Part shown: positions 21,900-35,097 of the stretch, one piece after another
Position numbering within the stretch: the stretch's first letter is position 1
Layout: every line of letters begins with the position of its first letter
Origin: Dillenia suffruticosa
Lineage: Eukaryota; Streptophyta; Magnoliopsida; Dilleniales; Dilleniaceae
Assembly (NCBI GenBank): GCA_033439265.1
Contig: JAVTVX010000004.1
Location: 13,157,701-13,221,700, forward strand
Reading direction: 5' to 3'
Length of the DNA: 64,000 nt
Made by a program: the position numbers and the translations under genes
The notes under the pieces: generated by a model
Seen by the model: the letters and a program-made list of their open reading frames with translations, nothing else
The model's database searches: none
What the model was told of the DNA's origin: nothing

Positions 21900-22660
21900 G
21901 GTATGAAATGACGGACCCTAGGAAAGGTACCACATCTCAGGTTAGACGGGATAAGGAAGTTTATCGTGTATTGAAGAAAATGATAGTCAAATTAGGTCAA
22001 TTCTTAACAATGGTATGCACGATAATATGATCCCGATCTATGAATAGTATCCTTCAGTTATGTTGGTTTTGGCTTACCCTGAAAGAACACCAGTGCTCTT
22101 TCAACTCCTAATGTGAGGAAACTAATTTATAAGTTTGTAATTTATAAAAAAATGGTTGATCATACAATGATATAATATGTGAGATAAATGTCGAGTATGA
22201 TCGCCGAGTCAAGAAATATGGGCAAGCCCATTTCAAATGTGGTTCAAATACTGGGTGTGATTCAGTTTTTTACTTAATTCACGAGAGATCATGAAAATAT
22301 ATCTCACGTATGATGAGAATATTTGTACTTTCAATGATGTGAGCAGGCATTGTGAGCTCAAGGAGGAGCGCTTGGAGACGAGTAGACCACATTCGAGTTA
22401 TGCATTATGCAGCGGAGTCTAGTAAGGGCTCCTATGGCACCAAACACAAATAGCATAAGCATGTAAAGAAGATTCGAGATCCAGGCAAGATGGAACCATC
22501 CGAGAAACTTGACAACAAAGTACAAAAATGCAAGAAAAATGAACTTGATAAAACCAATGCAAAGTACTACGCTTGAGGTAGAGTTGGTCATTTCTCTCAT
22601 GAGTGTGAAAGCGGAAGGAATGTCTTTCTTCTTTATGTGGTTTGAGTTTTGACTCATTTA
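21900..22660 (+). pseudogene. Copia 1 gag with eroded zinc knuckle
   Basis: A capsid-like region (KEVYRVLKKMIVKLGQFL) is followed by a zinc knuckle reading AKYYA*GRVGHFSHECESG. The first knuckle cysteine pair has lost a Cys to a stop. Frame changes are frequent. It encodes the nucleocapsid-type part of copia gag and cannot give a product. Confidence 0.65.
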
Positions 22661-23099
22661 TCGTGTTGTTCATTGATTTCTCTTCTTTGTGGATTGTAAA
22701 CTCAGGAGCCACCCACCACGTAAATCAAGATAGGAGCGCATATATAGAGTTTCACTGAGTGAGTCCTCATGCTAGGAGGGTTCAAATAAGGAACGGAGCA
22801 TTTGTCATCGTCAGCATAGAGATTGACACTTACAATTTTAAGTTGCAATGTGGATAGACTCTGTATTTAAATGACATTCTTTGTACTCCAGATATTTGAC
22901 GGAACTTAATTTCAGTATTTTGTTTGAATTGTCGAGAATATGATTTATCATTTTTTTGGAAACTCTAATATTTTTATTAGTTACGATAATTTTTTTGATT
23001 GTTCTGGTTCTATCTATTATGAACTGTAAGCACTGAATATTGTTCCTTTTAATAGTATTTCTTATTATTCTTCTATTACCTCTACATCTCGTTGTACCG

Positions 23100-23960
23100 A
23101 TTGAGAAGTAAATCAGTAGCATAGTAGATTTGGACACATAGAGTAAGAAATGATAAACTAGTTAGTAGTGAGTGGTCTGTTGGACTCACTAATTAAGTTC
23201 GAGTTGTCCGTGTGTGAATTTTGCCTAACCGGCAAAGATACAAGAAAACTATTTGACAACGCAATAAGAGTTGGGATTTCATTGCAATTGGTCCACTCCG
23301 ATATCTGTGGTCTTATGAGCATGAGAGTTCGAAATTGAGTTGTGTAGTTTATTACGTTTGTAGATAATTACACACATATCAGCTATGTTTATTTGATCTC
23401 GCATTAGTATGAGGTATTGGAATATTTTAGGAGATTTATTAGCGAGATTGAAAATAACTTAGATTTGAGAGTGAAAACTCTCATAACCGATGGGGTGCAT
23501 GGGGTGCACGAGTATTTGTCAAAACTATATAGAGAGCTCTGTTTTGATAAGGGTATCACGAAACAATTGACTATTCCTATTATTTCTCAATAGAATGGAG
23601 TAGTCGAGAAGATAAATATGACTTTGTTGGAGACAGTGATGTTTATGACTGCGCAAGCCAATTTACTCATCTCCTATTGGAGAGATATTTTATTAACTAT
23701 AACTTACGTTCTCAACCGTATCTCCTTAAAGTCCGCAATCAGTACCTCATTTGAGTTTTGGATAGGAATGTAGCCTAACCTTAGCTACTTGAGGTTATGG
23801 AGTTGTGCCGCTTATGATCACGATTTCTCACATCCGCATGGCAAGTTAGACTTACAATAAAAGAAATGTATATTTAATAAGATATTCAGAACACTCTAGA
23901 GGGCATGTATTCCAAAGAACGAATGAGATGGATGCTTGTTGTCCCAACCATTCTTTTTAG
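23100..23960 (+). pseudogene. Copia 1 pre-integrase and integrase
   Basis: Blocks recognisable in shifting frames: LVHSDICG (first catalytic Asp region), FITFVDNYTH (second), EYFRRFISEIENN, and VVEKINMTLLETV with IPIISQ-NGVVEK (the catalytic Glu region). These follow the D-D-35-E integrase layout. At least four stops interrupt it. Confidence 0.75.
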
Positions 23961-24479
23961 TCCCGATCCCAATAAACCAATAAAGAAAAGGGCTAATTTA
24001 TAACAAAGTTTTTGTGTTGTTGATTCCTAGGTGTAGTGCTTCTTCCGTAGGTATGCATATAGATGGTAGTATTACTGAGATTAGTCTCGTGATACCACAT
24101 TCCTTAAAGATGATTTTCCTAAAAGAGTTGAACTCAATTAGAATTATACCTTTTATTCAACAGATGAGCTTAGTAGCTCAGCTGATTTCAGTGGTGGGAC
24201 CGAAAAACCAATTAAGGATCTTGATTCCAGTAGGAGCGATCCATGGAAAGGTAAAATTGATTGGGACTTTATCTTCAACGAGATGGATGAGTCAAGTGAC
24301 TCAATTGAGCCAGCGGTGAGACACAAGATTCCATTATGGATTTTGGTCCTAACAGGAGTGATCCATCTAGAGGTGAAGTGGTTCTCTCTCCTCATAAAAG
24401 TATTGAGGGCGCGTACTTAAATGTCACTTCCCAAATGATGGTGAAATCCTCATTATAACTCTTGAGAACTATAAGAAAT

Positions 24480-25260
24480 TTAAAATAATCCTAGAGGCTT
24501 TTGTGGGTTTTTATGAAGAACCATTTATTAGAGGCCATAAATAAAGAGAATGAGTCGATGAAAATTAACAGGGTTTAATACCTAGTTGATTTGTCTGAGA
24601 GCAGAATAATCATTGGGAACGAAAAAGTTCTCAAGGACCTAGTTGATTTGCTTAAGGGCAGAAGGACCATTGAGAATAAAAAGATTTTGAAGGTCAAGAG
24701 AAAGGCTGACGGATTAATGGGGAGGTATAAGGCCCGTCTGGTAGCCATGGTTAGACACAGACTAAGCTTTTGGACTACTGAGGAGTCATAATCCAATTTA
24801 TCTCGATCAATTTATCTTTTAGCGATTGTCATGAACATGGATCTGGAGTTACACTAGATGGATGTAAAGACCGTTTTCTGTAATGGAAGTTTAGATGCGA
24901 CAATCTATGTGGAACAACCCTCTATATTCGTTCTAATAGGTCATGAGGACAAGATCTGTTGACTTTGAAAGTCAATATACGACCTAAAACAGTCATCCTG
25001 GTGGCGGTATCTAAGATTTCACGAGAAAATGATATTTTATAGTTTTATAATGATTGAGAAGAATCATTGTATCTGTTTAAAACGTTTTAGTGACTCTTTT
25101 ATGATCATATTCTTATATATGCGTGGCATTCTGTTGGTTGGAAATAATAGAGAGTATCTAATGATAGTTGAAATATGGTTATTGTCGAGTTTTGACATGA
25201 AAAACGTATGTGAGGCTTAGTTCATTCTCGGAGTAAAGATCCAGAGGAATTGCTTAAGAA
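24480..25260 (+). pseudogene. Copia 1 reverse transcriptase
   Basis: ILKVKRKADGLMGRYKARLV (the W-F-K-K-D-GI-RYKARLVA motif) is followed by MDVKTVFCNGSL (the MDVKTAFLNG box) and SIYDLKQS (the YGLKQ box). The YVDD box has become a LYMRGILLV-type reading, losing both Asp. Inactive. Confidence 0.75.
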
Positions 25261-25689
25261 AGATATTGCCACTTTAATAAGAGTCCCACATCAGAAAGAT
25301 TCTTGAGCATTCGAGATTGAACGCAACCCATTAGACACTCTTATCACTAAATGTGAAGACTTGAGTCTTGAAATGTGCCCTATAATTTAGGAAGAGACGA
25401 AGTTGAATGAATCCCTTATGCCAGTATAATGTGCATTCTAGTGTTTGTGATAAGACGTACACGACCAGACATTTATTTTGTAGTGAATCTAGTGAGTACG
25501 CATCAATTGAATTCAGGAATGGATCACTAGAGAGCAGTGAAAAGAATTCTGAAATATCTCAAACAATAGTAATCTCTCTTTATGTTACAAAAGAGGTGAT
25601 TTGTGACTCATTGGGTATTCAGATGCCAATTAGGGTGGCGATCTTGATAGATACAAATCAACATCCGTGTTTATTGTCTTACTAAATAA

Positions 25690-26080
25690 ATGGTACCATG
25701 TCATGGAGAATAAAAAATCAAATCTGTGTATCTCTATCTATGATAGATGTTAAGTTTGTGGCATGCTCAATGGCAGTGCAAGAGAGTTTTTGGTTTCGGA
25801 GATTTCTGGATAATTTAGGAGTTAAAACAGAAAATGGAAGGCCATTGATGATTTATAGTGATAATCAGGTCAGTATTGTCTATAATTAAAACCCTAAGTA
25901 TCATAATAAAACCAAACACATTAATAGTATATACTATTTTGTTAGAGATATAACTGAAAACGGTATAGTGATATTTAAGTATATTTTTTTAATATAATAT
26001 GGTGGATGATCTCTTTATCAAACCCATTGTGAGAGATTTCTTTGTGAGATATATGGAATCATTGGGTTTACATATAATAA
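25690..26080 (+). pseudogene. Copia 1 RNase H
   Basis: TMSWRIKNQICVSLSM (the SWSSKKQ..V.LS box), then MIYSDNQVSIVYN and NPKYHNKTKHIN (the DNQ...KH box). One stop falls inside the last block. Confidence 0.75.
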
Positions 26081-27241
26081 TCACATTTCTCATTTGTACT
26101 ATATTGATATCATTGATATTTATTGATATATATGACATATGTGTATTATACAGTTACAAGATTATTTTTTACAGCTGTTTGTTGTCATATATTTTGTAGT
26201 GTGATAATAAAAGATATGTTACGTAGGCGTGGTCGACTCTCTCACACGAGTGACCACATTTAGCTCTAAGTGAGCGGAGATGAAACAGTTTCTAGCCATA
26301 AAAGACTTTGAGAGTGGTCCTGCTAGAATATAAATCGTCCTGATGTGTATTCAGGATTGAGTCATATGCGACATGATTGACATGGATATACCCACATCCA
26401 TGTTGTTTGTAAATGCCAGATTAAGATCTCAAATATCACCTGTATTAAATGATATCATTTTTGAGATATTCTCTCTGAGATCTCTGGGGTACTCTCTCTG
26501 AGATCTTTGGGGTAAAATTTTATGTAGACTGAGACCCATAACTACACAATGTTGAAAAAATCTTATATATACCCTTTTGAGAGATGGGGGAATAACACTA
26601 TGATACCTATTTCATACCATATGTGATAAGATGACAAATGAATAGTGGGAGCTATTATTTGAAAGGATAGTATGATTAAATATCACTGTTCCCACTTTGT
26701 GGGACCTGATATCCATTGGATGAGATCTCTTGTACGCTTATGACTTTCGTCTATCTCTTGAGATTTTATTTTGATATTGCTATTTTAGTATGTCACCAAG
26801 AAACAAAGGTTGATTCGGTTTGACGGTGTTTGTCTGAAAAAACTGCTAAAATAAGATTGAAAATTAGTAATATGAAAGGAAAACCAATCGGCATTATATC
26901 ATGGTATTATATTTACCGGTCGACTGTTATGTTAATTCATATTGAGATTCAAATATAATAGGGAATATACAATCGAGTAAATGATTGGAAATCACTTTTA
27001 ATGATGAAAGTGATTCGATAGATGTAATTGCGTTGAGTATGGAATACAATAAATTCTTTTTTGTACTAACGATGGCTCTCCAATCATCTTAACAGATGTA
27101 TCGAGAAATCTTTGTTTGTAAGTGTACTCGCTAATTGCATGTCGCCTAATTCTATATGAAAATCGAGTATGGTGATGTGAAAAATCGCATAAGTTGTGAT
27201 CTTCTGACAGACGTAAAATACACTTGTCTATAAGTGGAAGA

Positions 27242-27917
<676 letters not shown>

Positions 27918-28290
27918 ATAAACATCAATCTCTTTGAAATGAATCCATGATTCGTTTCAGGTATTTTTGATGGTGATGTCGCCATACCAAGTGTATGAAG
28001 GTTGAGCGGTAGTTGAGCTATTGACCGATGATGGGCTTTGGATATGGAGCTGCTGACAAAGTCTAGGTTATATGAACCATAAGTGTATAAAAAGATAGGA
28101 AGGAAGATGATAAATAAATGAATGTTGAGGCAAAAACAGCAAGAGCAACAAGTGAATTTTTGGTCACTCGTGCATGAAGATCCGGCACTCGTGCTGGTTG
28201 TTGTTGTTGCCGTGTTAGAGGATAGTGCAGTGTAAGGATGGGCCTTGGAGGAGGAGCGGCATCCACAATGTGAGAGGGAGAGAGAGAGAG
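27918..28290 (+). repeat. Diverged direct repeat, copy A
   Basis: The section from about 27965 ('tttttgatggtgatgtcgcc') resembles 30100-30300 ('ttcttgatggtgattttgct'). Both are followed by gagt/gatggg, 'atatggag' and 'gataggaag' blocks and then by a GA-rich run. A dispersed repeat of unknown class. Confidence 0.45.
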
Positions 28291-30090
28291 ATTCCCTTCA
28301 TGTGGGACAACCAGGGATTTTGCAATGAGAAGTAAGACAATGTGGAAATTTTGCGGAAGAGGTTTCGGTGCATATTCAGTCAGTTAATAATCAAATCTGG
28401 GGTACCAATCGTTGGTACAGTGAGAAAGACATTAGCACCCATATCAAAAATAGGAATTCGAGTTTTTGTAATGATAAAAATGATATTGGGAGATCTCTCT
28501 TTTGATTGGGATCCGATAGTAATTCAGCCGAGATTAATCGGAGTAAAGTTCTGAATATTCGATGATAGGCAAAGTCCAAGAGACCAAACAAAAGAAAAAA
28601 ATCAAATATGGTGCTAGTTTAGGGCTCTTACTCTTGAGGCCAAATAGCCCCTACTCTGTTTTCTTGTCTCAAAAGGTCACTCAAAGAGGGCTGGCTTCCA
28701 CTTTACAAAAAATCCCATTTAGATTTTCGTTGAATATTGAAACAAAAGAGAAAAAAGACAATTGTTCAAAATTGGATTATTTAATACAATAGGATTAAAG
28801 ATTATTATCAATTGTTATACCTTTTTATTACATATTTTAAAAACAGAAGCAATAATATATGAATTCCTAATAATCCATTAGTTTAATTAAAATAGTATAA
28901 AAGGTTATGTCTATACAGAAAATCCATTTTTACATATATAAAAAAAAAAAATTCAAATATTATCAAAATCAAATCAATTATTAATTTATTTTAATACATA
29001 ATATTTTTTAATAATTTAATTTGATTTTGACACAACATATTTTCTAACATTCTCCGAACTTAGTTTATTATAATAAAAATCAATGAAATGATACACCGCG
29101 AATGGGCAATTAACTTCAAAACTCTTTTTAAGTGCAGTAATATAGAAACTCTTATAAAATCAACTATAAAAACACTTTGATAAGTATAATGCTAGATGCT
29201 CTAATAAGAGAGACATAGAGAATTTTTTATAAGATTTGATTACCATGATTAGAATAGAATCGTATTGAGAGATAATAAATTTGGTATATAACAAATGACT
29301 ATCGAATGATTAGTCGAGTGGCTGAAATAGATGGCCTGAACATAGAAAGTATTGGAGGGATTCGAGTGGCTCTTGCAAAAGGCCTTTGGAACCACGTGTG
29401 AGTGCATGGAGAGGTTTTTGAACTTTTTGTTATTATGATTAGGATCATCTTGAAAAGTAAAATCAATTAGTATATATCAAATAATTAGTAGACAACTTAA
29501 TGAATGACAAAATCTGGATAGAATATCTAACACATTTTTGTAAAAGGAACTCTAATACCGTATTAAAGATAAGAAATAATACAATAATATGAAATCTAAT
29601 AATTTATTGTTTCAATTAAATTATTATAATAAACTGATTTTATATAAAAAAAATATCTTGATATAAATATAAAAATATAAAAATAAAAGAAGTTAAATAT
29701 TTTTTTAAATCTAATCAATTATTAATTTATTTTAATACATGATATTTTTAATAATTAATTTGATTTTGATATATAATAATTTTTAACAACACAAAATAAT
29801 CATTAAAATATAAGTACTTACATTAACTTTTTTCAACTTGAACAACATTTTGAGACAACTCAAAATAGGAATTGAAAAAAAAAATAATAGAGGCAGTGGG
29901 AGTAATTTGTAACTCGCAGGATAAGATTTAAAATAGTACTTATACAACGAACAGGGCTTAGCCTTCCCGCTGGCCAGGTTTCCAGTACAGGCTATAATTT
30001 GTACGTTCAAATCGTCACAAAAAACATCCAGCCCTAAGCCAACTTCTCCCACGTACTAGGCCCATTAATGGCCCCCAGGCTCAACCTCTT
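28290..30090. other. AT-rich interval with internal direct repeat
   Basis: No gene recognised. A segment around 28940-29050 (with 'caattattaatttatttta') is repeated around 29715-29790 with substitutions, suggesting a decayed short element or tandem duplication with a period of about 0.75 kb. Confidence 0.45.
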
Positions 30091-30094
30091 TTGT

Positions 30095-30330
30095 TATTGT
30101 TCTTGATGGTGATTTTGCTATCCCAATTGTGTGCGAGTTGTTCAAAGGTCGAATTATTTGTGAGTGATGGGGTTAGATATATGGAGTCAACCCCGAACTT
30201 TGGATTAGGCCTAAGGGGTCAATGAATGATAAGATAGGAAGAATGATGAAGACTAAAATGGAGTAAACGAAACAAAAGCTGCAATGACTACAAGATCTAT
30301 CTCTTCCAGTCATTCTCTAGAGAGAGGGGT
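30095..30330 (+). repeat. Diverged direct repeat, copy B
   Basis: Partner of copy A at 27965-28290, about 2.1 kb downstream and in the same orientation. Confidence 0.45.

Positions 30331-30331
<1 letters not shown>

Positions 30332-30419
<88 letters not shown>
30332..30419. repeat. (GA)n microsatellite
   Basis: More than 40 uninterrupted GA dinucleotides. The open frame over it is meaningless. Confidence 0.95.
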
Positions 30420-30422
<3 letters not shown>

Positions 30423-32149
30423 GGAACCTATATTTTAACTTACATCCAACAAATTTATATTTTTGTTCCGGATTTTGAATACAAAGGGCGAGATTTCAAT
30501 GCAAAATTATTCTTTCACTTGTATTAAATGTTGATAATGTGTTAATAGCACACTTAAAATGAATTACATTTTAATATACATAAAATTAATTTTAAGGTAT
30601 ATGATTTTTGATAAACATATTGGTAACATGTAATTTTAAAATTATATCATTTGTATACAAATTTGTTGCAACTTGGTGTTAAGGGGAAGTCAACAAAGTT
30701 ATATCAAATACCGATTTTGGTAACTTGTCATTTACGTGATTAGAAAGTTAAAAATTGATCGCTATGCAACTCTATTTTTAACGTATTAGGATTAGATTTT
30801 AATTATCAATTAATTTTATTATTTTATATACCCAAACAATTATATATTAAATTTCTTTGTTTTAAGATAATATTTGTATTTAGATATGAAAATGGATATT
30901 CAATTTTACTATTATTTATACATATATGGAGTGTCATAGTGGATATGTTTGGTTCATATAAATCATGGTTACCTTAATTAAAAAGTAAATAGTTTATAAC
31001 TTATAAATAAAATTAGACACTTTATTATTATTTAAGTTATGACTTGCAAATTTTCTAATCATCGGAGATGATTTACCTTAATTATCGGATAGGGTCAAGT
31101 TTGGTCAATAGTAGTTAGTTTAGGTTGGCTATCACCGAGTAAAACTTATAGAATAGTTTTCTAAAATATCACACGAATGAAAATTAGTTGTTTATAACTA
31201 TATATGGTTTATGTACACTTAATTTTTAGTGTATGTGGAAAAACCTAGGAAGGTGGGATTATATATTATGATATATTATAAGTAAAACCTTCTATATGTT
31301 AAGAGGTTCATTCGTTGGGTATACGGTGTTGATTAGTTATAATATATATACAACAGAAAATCTATACTAACTGTATCAGAAATCACTTTCTTAAGTTGTT
31401 TTAGTCAAATATTCACAAATTGAATCAAGTAATAGGATTTTGTATTATATCGGATGTTCTTAAAATTTATCAAATTCCATTGACCAATCAAGGAGAAATT
31501 AAATATTCTGAATATACTTTATCTTGAAAAACTCAATATATTAAATAATTGAGTATGTGATAATATATTTATTTTTTTACATTTTACTCGATTTCAATTA
31601 CGAGTGTTAAATAGAAGAATAGTATATAGATAATTTATTAACTTTTGTAAATAATACAATATTTATTTTAGAGTATAGATCTATTTATTTAATGAAATTA
31701 ATTAGAGTTCATATAATTATAATATAACTACTAGATTAATAGATTATATTATAATGATTTTAGAATTCAAATATAATTATTTTAGATTCCTTCTCTACCC
31801 TAAAAACTCACTTGGCATTTATTAACCCCAGGTATGAAATTGTTTGTGTTAAATTTATTGGAAATAAAGAATAATATAAAGAGAGAAATTTAGTACATGA
31901 TTAAAATTTTTCAGAAAACTATAGTCCATATGTAACTTTATAAATTTATTATCCTAATTTGTAATATAAAAAATATGTCTTTCCTATTTTATAATTTTGA
32001 AGATTATTAGAATTGATTTGGAGTTTTCAAAAGTATGAGGAATAGTTTTATAATTTTAACAAGTACAATCTCTAGCATTTTTTATTTTAAAATTATTTCA
32101 TTAAAAAATCTCTTGCTCTCTTCATGTTAGTTAACTCATTAAAAGCCAA
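30420..32149. other. AT-rich interval, no gene recognised
   Basis: Very AT-rich. No reading frame resembles a known protein, and no terminal repeats were seen. Confidence 0.5.
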
Positions 32150-33112
32150 TTCAATACTTTGAGATGGTGACTCATTGCATATTGAGAATCTAACCCTACC
32201 ACCCCAACAAAGATAGTGCATGAGTTTAAGTTAGAACTTAGAAAAGAAGATTTTGGTGTGAAGTCTTCATTACAGGTGTACATAGAAAAATTTATCACAA
32301 AAAAGGTGACAATTAATCTCAATATGTTTGTTGCGTTCACGGAAAATATTATTGTGTGCAATTTGTATGATACTACGATTATTACAATGAAAATGAATGG
32401 CTGAGGAGGAGGTGACACCCATTTTTTGGAAGAGCCATCATAGCCATATGAGCTCATAATTGATATTAGCAAGAGCTCATTATTTTGCTTCTATATTAGA
32501 GCGGGAGACAACTGTATGTTTCTTGCTATGCTAGAAACTAGGGCCGTACTAAGAAAGAAACAATATCCAGTAGTGGATGGACGATCAGTTGGGTCTCCGC
32601 CCTAATCAATATCAGAACATATTTGTCTTTATGGTGGAGATGAGTTAAAGAAGTGAAAGTCATGAAATAAAATACCACTAATGTTGCGAAGAATACAAAG
32701 AGCAGGCGAAAAGTGAGCGGTCTATGGTGTACTCATGAATTGGCTCACAATGTAGTGAGATAAGGCTACCAACTTGTTGATAGTAGAGAGTATCATCACT
32801 AAAAAGAGTCTCATCAGTGGCCAAACGGTGAACATTGGGCTCAAAAGGCATGCCGGCCATCTTAGTGTCTATAATGCCGACATGTGAGATTTGATCAACA
32901 ATGTAATTTGCTTGTGACAAAAAGTACATAGATTGATCAGATAAGACCTCAAGACCCAAAAAGTAACTAAGCGTACCTAGATATTTCATCTCAAATTGTT
33001 AGTGGAAAAAGGATTTGAGAGTGAAGATATCATTAATGTCATTCCCAGTGATGATAATGTCATGTCATCAACATAGAGAACAAGAATAGTATGTCCCTGA
33101 TCTATTTTCTAA
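32150..33112 (-). pseudogene. Copia RT/RNase H fragment on minus strand
   Basis: Read on minus: ILVLYVDDM (RT catalytic YVDD, near 33090-33060), then MKYLGTLSYFLGLEVL, ANYIVDQISHVGI and QQVGSLISL. The RNase H block follows: GGDPTDRPSTTGYCFFLSTA near 32560. It ends at about 32150. The polypeptide order is that of copia RT followed by RNase H, with stops and frame changes. The 5' portion is absent because the SIRE-like LTR begins at 33115, two bases beyond. A different lineage from the two plus-strand copia elements. Confidence 0.75.
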
Positions 33113-33319
33113 GTTGTTAAACAAAATAAGTTTTGATGATAATTAGAGATAATACAAATTGATTTAGAATTAATTAATCAAAATTCTAGTAAAACAAGAA
33201 AAATTGTTAAAATTGAATTTTGTATAGAAATGTCAACTTGCTCTTGTAATTGAAGTTGACTTAGAATCATGAAATTCAAAATTTGGCTAAGTGTAGAACT
33301 AACTAAGTCAACTTGAATT

Positions 33320-33880
33320 GAATACAAGTCGATATGAGAAACACAGGTCTCAGAAGTCCATGTTTGCACACTACCAAGACGACTTGATCAAATTACAAGA
33401 TGACCTGAATATAGAAAATGTAAGAGCATAAGTTGACTCTGATTTAGAATAAGTCGATTTGTTAAATTAGAGCCTCAAAAACCATTTGTGTAATAAGTAA
33501 GTCAACTCACACTTAGTATAAGTCGACTTGTCAAATACACTGCTCAGAAACTAACTCTGTAACTTAAGTAAGTCGACTCACTGAGAACATAAGTCGACTT
33601 GACCGTTTGTGTTTGAAATTTTTCTAAGCATAGCATAAGTTGACTCAAGGAATCTAGCAAGTCAACTTGTCAATTCATGGTTCCAAAAGTTTAGTTTGCA
33701 ATTTAGATGAGTCGACCCAACATCTACTTAAGTCAACCTGATCCAAAGAAAAATAAGCACACAAGTTGACTCAATCATAAGTCAAGTTGACCTAAGAAAT
33801 CAGGGTCACAAAATCCACTCTCTACGATCTTGCCAAGTCAACTCAAGGCTAGATAAGTCAACCTGAAGTTAATGAAAAGG
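33320..33880. repeat. Array of AAGTCGACTT-type palindromes in LTR
   Basis: Motifs of the type (A/G)AGTCGACT(T/C) or their CA/TG-decayed forms recur about every 30-70 bp, often in pairs ('agtcgactcactgagaacat' then 'aagtcgacttgacc' near 33570-33600). The same motif appears inside the gag 3' end (36440-36600). Confidence 0.6.
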
Positions 33881-34369
33881 CAACCCAAATAAATTGTAAG
33901 GAGACTTACAATTTGTGAGCTTACTTGTGACTTGGGCAAGTCCACTTCTCTCTTAGATACAACTATGAACAAGCCAAATCAAGCATCTATCAAGTTTACT
34001 TAAAAATTTCAAAATTCAAAGACAAGTCTACTTATCTAATATTTATTTGCTCAAAAAAGTTGTCTCAAATTAAATGAACAGTTCTCCAACATCCGCAATA
34101 CATTTAATGATCTTCAACAGTAAAAACAACTTCTCCGACTATTACGAGCACATATGAAGATTAAAAGTTTCTTCTCGCTCTTGATTTTTACTCTTTACTT
34201 ATTGTAAAAGATCATAATACTTTTATTCTTGATCTAAGCCTTGAGTAATAACTAGAGAGATCGTAAATTGGGTTTTGCTTGCTCCAAGGAATAATAAACG
34301 TATTTAGAAAAATACTTGTAAAATTCACTAGCACCTTGAGAAACTAGTTTGTAAAATATTAGTTAAAAT

Positions 34370-34818
34370 TATGGGTGTTAATGACACCGAGTAGTATCAC
34401 GGGTACCCGTGACACTACCCGGGCTCGGGTAGCTGGGTATCGAGCTCGAGCCGAGCTCAGGCTCGGGTAGCTGGGTATCGAGCTCGAGCTCGATCCCAAC
34501 TGTGTTGAGCTCGAAAACTCGACGAACTATCCGAAATATTTTAATTTTTTAAAAAAATAAAATTTATATATAATTATATATATATTTTTTAAAAAATTAT
34601 ATATAAAAATATATTTTTAGGTATATTTTTTAAATATATTATCTATACTACCCAATGACACTATCCGACAACACTACCCGATCACACCCGACGACACTTC
34701 GAGCTCGAGCTCGAGTTCGAAAAATACAAACTCGGTGAGCTCGAGCTTGAGCTCGAGCTTGAGCTCGAGCTCGGGTATTATGATACCCGAGCTTGACCCG
34801 GGTGTCATAACACCCATA
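34370..34818. mobile_element. hAT-type MITE inside SIRE-like LTR
   Basis: The ends are near-perfect inverted repeats: TATGGGTGTTAATGACACC at left and the complement of GGGTGTCATAACACCCATA at right. An 8-bp duplication GTTAAAAT flanks it (34362-34369 and 34819-34826). The interior near both ends is rich in CTCGGGTA and GAGCTCGAGC blocks, as in many plant hAT MITEs, and the centre is AT-rich. No coding potential. Confidence 0.8.
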
Positions 34819-35030
34819 GTTAAAATAGTAAATTTGAAAATTTATGTAAAATATGAGAGTGAACATATAACAAGTGAAATCACTATAAATTGTATATGTT
34901 AATTTGTTTTAGATTTCATTTCTTTGTTTGTCCATTTACAAATAGATTTTTATTTTAAATACCCATAATTAGTCAAAATTTTTAGATAATCTATTCATCC
35001 CTCTAGGTTATCACATTTAGTGTCAACAAG

Positions 35031-35042
35031 TGGTATCAGAGC
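35031..35042 (+). other. Primer-binding site, initiator-tRNA-Met
   Basis: TGGTATCAGAGC, an exact match to the standard copia primer-binding site, 2 bp after the LTR end. Confidence 0.85.
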
Positions 35043-35097
35043 TGCTCTTCTGCCAAGGGTTCAACAATATCAGAAGTAAAGATCAAAAAGGTACTAA

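Larger units (their letters stand above)
33115..35028 (+). repeat. 5' LTR of SIRE-like element
   Basis: Begins TGTTAAACAAAATAAG and ends GTCAACA, followed by AG and the primer-binding site. About 1.9 kb including a 449-bp hAT MITE. The first 800 bp carry a repeated GTCGAC-centred motif. No 3' partner LTR is present in the window; related motifs recur at 56.1-56.6 kb. Confidence 0.7.

Noticed and set aside
30284..30478. Open frame across the GA repeat
   Set aside because: An RE dipeptide run with no start context or known product.
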